From Alloprevotella sp. (GTDB taxonomy: Bacteria > Bacteroidota > Bacteroidia > Bacteroidales > Bacteroidaceae), in NCBI GenBank assembly GCA_015259235.1, contig JABZGM010000060.1:1-10978 (forward strand): a DNA stretch of 10,978 nucleotides, given 5' to 3'. A program made the translations under genes and the position numbers. Positions within the stretch are counted from its first letter, which is position 1. Each line of letters starts with the position of its first letter. Below the pieces are notes generated by a model. That model ran no database searches. It was not told the DNA's origin and worked only from the letters and a program-made list of their open reading frames with translations. Shown here piece after piece: positions 5,456 through 10,978 of this stretch.

Positions 5456-6841
5456 TTATTTCTTTTGGGGCTTAGCTTGCAAGCCGTATCCCTTCTTCTT
5501 GTCCAGGATGAAGAGGACAACAGCAAGGACAACAGAAATGACACCAAAGCAGGTGAAAATCATCATTGAGCTGCGATAAGTGGGGTCGGCTTGGTTCTTA
5601 CTACCAATCCACATGGGAACGAGAGAAAGACCGATGTTTTGGATGTAGAAAATGATAGCGAAGGCAGAACCTAACAATTTCATGGGGATAATCTTCGGTA
5701 CACTAGGCCACATGGCAGAAGGAACCAAAGCAAATGCGATGCCAAGGATGATCATCAAAATCACAGCGAACCATCCGTAGGGAAGTACATTCGTCATAAA
5801 GGTGAAGTGTACAGCAGTGAGCATGGCTGCACCAATAATCATGAGAGTTGCACCCTTACCGATGCGGTCGTAAACAATGCCGAAAATAGGAGTCAAGACG
5901 ATGGTACCAAAAGGCAAAACCCCAGGGATGAGTCCAGCAAACGCTTCGGGAACATTATAGTTAGCAATCATGAGTTTGGTAGCAAACTTGAGGAAGGGGA
6001 ACACTGCGCTGTAGAAAAGAAGACAGAGCAAAGCGATAATCCAGAAACCAGGATTAGAGAAAATCGCACCAAGATCTGAGAACTTGAAATTGTCTTCGCT
6101 CGATTCTTCTGTCGCTTTCTTACCTTCAACCGCAACGATGGACGCATCTAATTTTCTATCCATCACATTGTAAGCAATGAAGCAAAGCAAACCAATGATC
6201 AAAAGACTCATAGCAAACAAAACAGGAGTTTGAAGACTGCCAGTACTTTTTGCAAGAATAGGGTTTAAGCCCAAAGCAGCAGCAGTACCCAAACGCGCAA
6301 GACCTACTTGCACGCCCATTGCTAATGCTAGTTCGTGACCGGTAAACCATTTGGTAATTGTCTTAGAAATCGTGATACCAGTGATTTCTGCACCCACACC
6401 GAAGATGGCGAAACCTAAACTAGCTACGGCTGCCGAGATGGGAAGATGAAGCTGAAAACTCAGTACATCTACGCTGAACACAGATGCTCCAAAATCAACA
6501 GATACAGCGAGATATTTAATGATAACTCCGACCAACATCAACGAAGCACTGAGCAAACCAGTGAAACGGATGCCGAGTTTGTCGAGGATAAGACCTCCAA
6601 AGAAGAGCATCAACAAGAAAACATTGATGAGTCCGTAACTTCCAGAGAAGAATCCGTAGTCACTAGCAGACCAACCAAGACCACCTTCCGCAGTGGACTT
6701 TGTGAGAATGCTCTCCAATGGAGAGAACAGGTCGGTGACGTAGTAGCCCATCATCATAGTGATCGACACGATGATGAGCGCACTCCAACGCGCCTTGGGC
6801 GAGTCGTTGAGTTTTTGTGTGATTGATTGTGTAAGAGACAT
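5456..6841 (-). CDS. MFSD1-like major facilitator superfamily transporter, probable dipeptide carrier
   Basis: This 461-residue inner-membrane protein has about 12 hydrophobic segments in two halves, joined by a hydrophilic loop at about 225-262. Loop motifs of the superfamily are present: GLILDKLGIRFTG (83-95) and GIVYDRIGKG (321-330). The C-terminal half resembles animal MFSD1: AMWPSV (376-381), a conserved Pro, LGSAFA (390-395) and IQNIGLS (400-406) match in order the ALWPMV ... LGTAYG ... IQNLGLA pattern I recall from MFSD1. The N-half segment FGVGAEITGITISKTITKWFTGHELALAMG (147-176) also fits this family. Mammalian MFSD1 is a lysosomal dipeptide transporter, so dipeptide uptake is a reasonable inference; other substrates are possible. 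The gene starts 79 bases after the peptidase stop without a -7 box of its own and is followed by a terminator, so it should be the second gene of an operon. The gap contains a small hairpin TTCAAA-GCT-TTTGAA (6893-6907). Confidence 0.87.
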   Translation of the reverse strand: MSLTQSITQKLNDSPKARWSALIIVSITMMMGYYVTDLFSPLESILTKSTAEGGLGWSASDYGFFSGSYGLINVFLLMLFFGGLILDKLGIRFTGLLSASLMLVGVIIKYLAVSVDFGASVFSVDVLSFQLHLPISAAVASLGFAIFGVGAEITGITISKTITKWFTGHELALAMGVQVGLARLGTAAALGLNPILAKSTGSLQTPVLFAMSLLIIGLLCFIAYNVMDRKLDASIVAVEGKKATEESSEDNFKFSDLGAIFSNPGFWIIALLCLLFYSAVFPFLKFATKLMIANYNVPEAFAGLIPGVLPFGTIVLTPIFGIVYDRIGKGATLMIIGAAMLTAVHFTFMTNVLPYGWFAVILMIILGIAFALVPSAMWPSVPKIIPMKLLGSAFAIIFYIQNIGLSLVPMWIGSKNQADPTYRSSMMIFTCFGVISVVLAVVLFILDKKKGYGLQAKPQKK

Positions 6842-6920
6842 ATTGATATTTGATTGATTTTACAAGTTAGAAGTCAGCACCTCCGATTTTGTTTCAAAGC
6901 TTTTGAACGACGGCTACGCG

Positions 6921-9101
6921 CTATTTCAAATACTTATCGAGCCAACGGAAGAAGGTGCGTTGCCAAAGAATACCATTTTGCGGACGCAACACCCAGTGGT
7001 TTTCGTCAGGGAACAACAAGAGTTGAGCAGGCACTCCACGAAGTTTTGCAGCCGTGAAAGCACTTTGCGCTTGCGTGTATTCGATGCGGAAATCCTTTTG
7101 TCCGTGAATGCAAAGGATAGGAGTGTCCCAACGATCGACATACAAGTGAGGAGAAGTGCGGAATATCTTCTGTTGCTGACCTTCTGCATTCTTGTGCCAA
7201 GGTGCGGCGCCCATATCCCAGTTGGCAAACCAAAGTTCTTCCGTCTCGGTATATTGTTGTTGCGTGTTGTAAATGCCATCGTGCGCAATGAAGGCTTTGA
7301 AACGCTTGTTGTGGTTTCCTGCCAACCAATAGACGCTAAATCCTCCAAAGGAAGCACCAACAGCACCGAGGTGTTCACGATCTACATAAGGTTCATTGGC
7401 GAGGTCGTCAATGGCAGAGAGATAGTCTTCCATGCACTGACCGGTGTAGTCGCCACTGATTTGTTCCAACCATTCGTGGCCAAAACCAGGAAGTCCACGG
7501 CGATTAGGAGCTATGACGATATAGCCTTGAGCAGCCATAATCTGGAAATTCCAACGATAGCTCCAAAATTGGCTCACTGGACTTTGAGGACCGCCTTCAC
7601 AAAACAGCAAAGTGGGATATTTCTTTGTAGGATCGAAGTGAGGAGGATAAATCACCCAACTGAGCATCTGCTTTCCATCGGTTGTTTTTGTCCATCGCTC
7701 TTTGACTTCTCCCCACGCAAGGTTGTCGTAGAAGTATTTGTTCTCTTCTGTTAATTGAGAAGGACGACCTGTTTTCGTGTCTACCAAGAAAATCTCATCT
7801 GCGGCTGCCATAGAATGACGCTTCGTGAGTAATTGTTTTCCCCCATTGAGTGGAGCCACCAACGAATAGTCTACTTGTTCATTGGTGATTTGGCGCACTT
7901 TTCCTTGGAGATTGGTGACATGAAGATTGGCTTTTCCGTGCCAAACTCCCACAAAGAACAATTGTTTGCTGTCAGTAGCCCAGGCAAAACCGTCTACCCC
8001 ACTGTCGAAGGACTCTGTGACGTAGGTCTTTTTCCCTGATTTCAAATCATAGACGCACAAACGCGCACGATCGCTTTCATATCCATCGCGCTCCATACTG
8101 CTCCAAGCCACGCATTTACCATCGGGAGAAAATTGTGGATTGATGTCGTAGCCCACATTCGCATCAACCTTTGATTGATTCACTGCTTGATGCTGAAGAC
8201 TTTTGGTGTAGTCAGTAGAGGTGGGTGCAGTCCATCCCTCAGGTTTGCAGAGATTGCGCGTTGTTCCAGAGGGGATGTCATAAAGGAAGATATCGCTGTC
8301 GGTGGAAGTGGCGTAATCACGTCCCACTTTCTTGCGACAAGTATAAGCTACTTGTGCGCTATTCGGACTCCAAGCCAATTGCTCGTTGCCACCAAATGGC
8401 ATCATAGGCGATTCAAAGGGTTCTCCCTCCAAAAGGTCTTTTGCCACTGTGACGCGCTCACCATCAAATTCCGCCAAGAAGGGATGAGGAGCAGAGGTGA
8501 CATATTGATCCCAATGTTTGTACATCAAATCGTTGATGACCATACCCGTTGCTTTGGGTAAGTCGGCTTCTTTGGGTGCAATAGCCGTATGTTGTGGCAC
8601 TTCTTTGACCAGAATGACGCGTTTTCCGTTGGGAGCGAAAAGAAAATCCACCACATCGTCTTCTTCGTGGGTGATTTGTTTGCGCTCTGAGCCATCAGCT
8701 TTCATCGTCCACAACTGACTGCTTCCGCTCTCGCTTGAAAGGAAAACGATGCGCTCTTCATTGCCGAAGCGCACCCACACTGCGCCTGATTCGCTTTTCG
8801 CAGAAGTGGTGAGTTGTTGCGACTTTTTGTTCTTAATGTCTAAGAGATAAAGCACAGAGTGCGACTTGTTCTCCGCCACACTATAATAACTAACAGCATA
8901 CACGGCATGAGTGCCTGCTGCATTGGGAGATACCGTACCGATGCGCCCCATCGCCCATAGTGCTTCAGGCGTCATACGGTCAGAACTCAATTTCGGCATT
9001 TGACGACCGATGAAAGTTTCTGCAGCGGCTTCTGTTGCTGCTGTGGTGGTCAGTCCTGCCACACTCAAAGCTGTGGCAGCTATCATGGTGGGTATGTTCA
9101 T
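6921..9101 (-). CDS. S9-family dipeptidyl peptidase, DPP5-like
   Basis: This 726-residue serine exopeptidase should remove dipeptides from the N-termini of peptides in the periplasm. It has an N-terminal secretion segment (about 1-28), a beta-propeller domain (about 40-450) with repeated SPNGK/SPDGK-type blades, and a C-terminal alpha/beta-hydrolase domain (about 470-726). The catalytic triad is visible as Ser584 in GASFGG, Asp670 in HGQKDFR and His702 in DENHWV, with the 86- and 32-residue spacing expected for S9 enzymes. The start region (MTPEALWAMGRIGTVSPNAAGTHAVYAVSYY) resembles Porphyromonas DPP5, which prefers small or hydrophobic residues at P1. Related annotations include alanyl dipeptidyl peptidase. 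The ATG at 9101 is the only ATG before an in-frame stop upstream. Oddly, the n-region MNIPTM has no basic residue, so export may be inefficient or the signal peptide unusual. The transporter follows after 79 bases; yidC ends 190 bases upstream. Confidence 0.92.
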   Translation of the reverse strand: MNIPTMIAATALSVAGLTTTAATEAAAETFIGRQMPKLSSDRMTPEALWAMGRIGTVSPNAAGTHAVYAVSYYSVAENKSHSVLYLLDIKNKKSQQLTTSAKSESGAVWVRFGNEERIVFLSSESGSSQLWTMKADGSERKQITHEEDDVVDFLFAPNGKRVILVKEVPQHTAIAPKEADLPKATGMVINDLMYKHWDQYVTSAPHPFLAEFDGERVTVAKDLLEGEPFESPMMPFGGNEQLAWSPNSAQVAYTCRKKVGRDYATSTDSDIFLYDIPSGTTRNLCKPEGWTAPTSTDYTKSLQHQAVNQSKVDANVGYDINPQFSPDGKCVAWSSMERDGYESDRARLCVYDLKSGKKTYVTESFDSGVDGFAWATDSKQLFFVGVWHGKANLHVTNLQGKVRQITNEQVDYSLVAPLNGGKQLLTKRHSMAAADEIFLVDTKTGRPSQLTEENKYFYDNLAWGEVKERWTKTTDGKQMLSWVIYPPHFDPTKKYPTLLFCEGGPQSPVSQFWSYRWNFQIMAAQGYIVIAPNRRGLPGFGHEWLEQISGDYTGQCMEDYLSAIDDLANEPYVDREHLGAVGASFGGFSVYWLAGNHNKRFKAFIAHDGIYNTQQQYTETEELWFANWDMGAAPWHKNAEGQQQKIFRTSPHLYVDRWDTPILCIHGQKDFRIEYTQAQSAFTAAKLRGVPAQLLLFPDENHWVLRPQNGILWQRTFFRWLDKYLK

Positions 9102-9185
9102 AAGCGATGATATTATACGAGAGTCGGGAGTGTAAATCCTTCAAAAGAAATGTAATCTCAGAAAAAAGAAGGAAACAACCAAAGA

Positions 9186-9193
9186 CAAATGTA
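9186..9193 (-). promoter_or_regulatory. -7 promoter box for the dipeptidyl peptidase operon
   Basis: On the minus strand this reads TACATTTG, an exact match to TAnnTTTG, 84 bases upstream of the peptidase ATG. No TTTG-like element lies at the -33 position; instead a near-palindrome (9209-9235) covers that region. Confidence 0.5.
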
Positions 9194-9208
9194 GGAATAT
9201 CCAATAAG

Positions 9209-9235
9209 TATAAGCGGTTGTGCAACCAACTTATA
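9209..9235. promoter_or_regulatory. near-palindrome over the -33 region, candidate operator
   Basis: The outer arms TATAAG (9209-9214) and CTTATA (9230-9235) and the inner arms GGTTG (9216-9220) and CAACC (9223-9227) form a nested inverted repeat, off symmetry by a single base. Its promoter-side edge is 15 bases upstream of the -7 box, so a protein bound here would contact RNA polymerase. It could alternatively be an RNA hairpin in the yidC 3' region, but no T-run follows. Confidence 0.4.
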
Positions 9236-9245
9236 ATATACTCGG

Positions 9246-9275
9246 AGAGACGCACTCTCACGGGAGCGCGTCTCT
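9246..9275 (-). terminator. hairpin downstream of yidC, possible terminator or REP-like element
   Basis: AGAGACGC (9246-9253) pairs with GCGTCTCT (9268-9275), and CTC (9255-9257) with GAG (9264-9266), leaving a small loop. The hairpin begins 16 bases after the yidC stop. No T-run follows on the minus strand, so it is either a weak terminator or a repeated palindromic element. Confidence 0.45.
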
Positions 9276-9291
9276 ACCTAAGTTCCTTGTT

Positions 9292-10978
9292 TTATTTCTG
9301 TTGTTCGTTGCGCTTGCGCTGTTCTTCAACGAGCTTTTGTTGCTCTGCTGCCAAAGCTGCCAAACGCGCGCTCAAGCCCGAAGGCTTCTTGTTGGGATTG
9401 TTCTTGTTGCGTTCGTAGGTGGCTTCCAACTTTTCCAACAATTTAGCATCGTCAGTGCTCCAACGCAAATACCACATAGTGAGCGCGCTGCTGAAGAGCG
9501 AGATGAAATAGTAGAAGTTCAAACCTGCGCTATATTTGTTGAACATAAAGAAGAACATCACAGGCATCAAGAACATCATATATTGCATAATCTTCATCTG
9601 CTGACCTTGTTGTCCAGCTGCCGCCATTGAATCTTGTTGCTGACGCATGGTCATCATACTATACAGCACATTAGAGAGACAGAAGAGTATGCAGAAGAGC
9701 GAGAGGTGATTGCCCAATCCCCAGATTTCGCCCGACCAACTGATTAAATCGTCATACGCAGAGAGGTCGTCTGCCCAAAGGAAACTTTGTTGACGCAACT
9801 CGATAGCGTTAGGCACGAAGTTGAACATCGCAATCCAAATAGGCATTTGAATGAGCATCGGCAAACATCCGCCCATCATACTCACGCCGTGTTGAGAATA
9901 CAACGTTTGAATCTCTTGCTGACGCTGGAGCGCGTTATCTTTGTCCTTATACTTCTCGTTGATTTTTTCTACCTTCGGACGCAACACGCGTTGCTTTGCA
10001 CTGCTCATAAAACTCTTGCGCGTGGAGGGGAACACAATGGCGCGCAAAATCAGCGTGATGAGCACCAAAACAAGCCACATCGGAAGGTTGAGCGAAGTGA
10101 GGAAGTCGAAAACATAGATGGTGAAGAAACGGTTTACCCAACGCACAACAGGCCAACCCAAATACACCAACTTTTGGAGGTCAATGTCTTGTCCTTTGTT
10201 GAGCGAGTGCTTGTCCATCGATTGGAGCAAGCGGAAATTATTGGGACCGAAATACCATTGGAATTGCGCTGGAGTTTTGCCAGAAGCATCAAAGGCACTC
10301 TCCATTTGCGCACCATATTGCTTGAGATAACCATTGTTGTTCTTCTCATCTTCGCTTTCACTCGTGAGTTTCACGTTGGTGAGCGGAGATTTAGCGATGA
10401 AGCAAGAACTGAAATACTGATTTTTGAAAGCAATCCATTCGAGGTTTTCTTCGATTTGCTTCTCATCGTTACCGCGCTCTTTGAGGTGGTCGCTACTTCC
10501 TTCCACATCCTTATAACTGAGCGTGGAGTATTGGTTTTCAAAATAGAATCCCTTTTCAAACTGACGCACGTGGTCAGTGAGCGCAATGCCCACTGTCTTA
10601 GTTTTTGGCGACACCTCTTGTGAAAGTCCTTCAGAACGCAGGCTCATATTGAGCATATAATCTTCAGACAACGCATAGTCGAAAGCCAATTTCTCGCCAC
10701 GCTTACCCACAGCTTCCATCGTTACGGAGTTCTTCGTGACTTGCACGGGCTTGAAATAAAGGTTTTCTGTGTCAATGTTACGTTGCTTCGTTTCGATGGT
10801 AAAGTTCATCGAAGCATCGTTGGAGTTGTACAGCACTAAAGCGTTGTTTTTCCCTTCGTTATAGTCCTTATATGACTTATATTCTTTGAGCAAAACTTGA
10901 CTTATTTGTCCGCCTTTGGGAGCAATCGTAACTTCGATTTTGTCGTTGCTCAACACCACAGGCTTCAAAGAGTCGTTA
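9292..10978 (-). CDS. yidC: membrane protein insertase YidC (5' end outside window)
   Basis: YidC inserts and folds proteins in the inner membrane, alone or with SecYEG. The frame stays open to the window edge; the apparent start at 10968 is a TTG inside the periplasmic domain, so the first transmembrane helix lies beyond the window. The visible part begins with the large beta-rich periplasmic domain (PKGGQISQVLLKEYKSYKDY). It continues through WPVVRWVNRFFTIYVFDFL and the core helix LVLVLITLILRAIVFP, whose Arg (codon 10044-10042) corresponds to the conserved groove arginine. Then come the basic cytoplasmic loop SAKQRVLRPKVEKINEKYKDK, the signature GGCLPMLIQMPIWIAMF, further helices, and KYSAGLNFYYFISLFSSAL. 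The charged, Gln/Glu-rich C-terminal tail (LAALAAEQQKLVEEQRKR) looks like a coiled coil that could contact the ribosome. It is probably transcribed separately from the peptidase operon, which has its own -7 box. Confidence 0.96.
   Translation of the reverse strand, partial: NDSLKPVVLSNDKIEVTIAPKGGQISQVLLKEYKSYKDYNEGKNNALVLYNSNDASMNFTIETKQRNIDTENLYFKPVQVTKNSVTMEAVGKRGEKLAFDYALSEDYMLNMSLRSEGLSQEVSPKTKTVGIALTDHVRQFEKGFYFENQYSTLSYKDVEGSSDHLKERGNDEKQIEENLEWIAFKNQYFSSCFIAKSPLTNVKLTSESEDEKNNNGYLKQYGAQMESAFDASGKTPAQFQWYFGPNNFRLLQSMDKHSLNKGQDIDLQKLVYLGWPVVRWVNRFFTIYVFDFLTSLNLPMWLVLVLITLILRAIVFPSTRKSFMSSAKQRVLRPKVEKINEKYKDKDNALQRQQEIQTLYSQHGVSMMGGCLPMLIQMPIWIAMFNFVPNAIELRQQSFLWADDLSAYDDLISWSGEIWGLGNHLSLFCILFCLSNVLYSMMTMRQQQDSMAAAGQQGQQMKIMQYMMFLMPVMFFFMFNKYSAGLNFYYFISLFSSALTMWYLRWSTDDAKLLEKLEATYERNKNNPNKKPSGLSARLAALAAEQQKLVEEQRKRNEQQK

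Noticed and set aside
6903..7754. 283-codon plus-strand ORF opposite the peptidase gene
   Set aside because: It is the antisense shadow of a gene with intact catalytic motifs, has no recognisable domain and has no promoter.
9787..10623. 278-codon plus-strand ORF opposite yidC
   Set aside because: Its His/Arg/Glu-rich composition is that of an antisense frame; yidC is unmistakable on the other strand.
10966..10968. TTG as the true start of yidC
   Set aside because: The frame is open upstream to the window edge and the required N-terminal membrane helix is missing, so the start lies outside.

Overview
The window looks like a chromosomal segment from a member of the Bacteroidales, most likely a Prevotella-type organism. 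The grounds are a hybrid two-component regulator with an AraC-type output domain, -7 promoter boxes of the Bacteroidetes form TAnnTTTG (TAACTTTG, TACCTTTG, TACATTTG), an absence of clear Shine-Dalgarno sequences, and a DPP5-type S9 peptidase next to yidC. The genus is inferred from general knowledge; no search was run.

Layout. Positions 1-659 hold the 3' end of mutL (+), followed by a 66-codon gene of unknown function (707-907, +). After a 359-base gap carrying a -7 box comes a complete 892-residue hybrid two-component sensor/regulator (1267-3945, +) with a periplasmic sugar-binding-type sensor domain. Positions 3946-5455 contain no convincing protein gene but are rich in structure. There are two inverted repeats downstream of the regulator (the second followed by a T-run), an isolated -7 box at 4245, repeated CCCTCACAGA boxes, a MITE-like insertion (4531-4721) with 18-bp terminal inverted repeats and a TTTAA duplication, a strong intrinsic terminator (4770-4808), three consecutive hairpins (4847-4901) and an AT-rich tract. 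The other half of the window is on the minus strand: yidC (5' end beyond the window, stop at 9292), then a DPP5-like S9 dipeptidyl peptidase (9101-6921), then an MFSD1-like major facilitator transporter (6841-5456), closed by an intrinsic terminator (5399-5431).

How the parts may work together. The peptidase and transporter are 79 bases apart, share a direction, and have one recognisable -7 box upstream and one terminator downstream, so they look like a two-gene operon. DPP5 enzymes release dipeptides in the periplasm, and the characterised animal MFSD1 carries dipeptides, so the pair is a plausible dipeptide release-and-uptake module. A near-palindrome just upstream of the -7 box is a candidate operator.

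The most unusual part is 4245-4808. A Bacteroidetes-type -7 box and an intrinsic terminator bracket about 550 bases with no credible ORF. Removing the MITE-like insert leaves roughly 350 bases, so this could be a non-coding RNA gene interrupted or extended by a mobile element, or a decayed locus.
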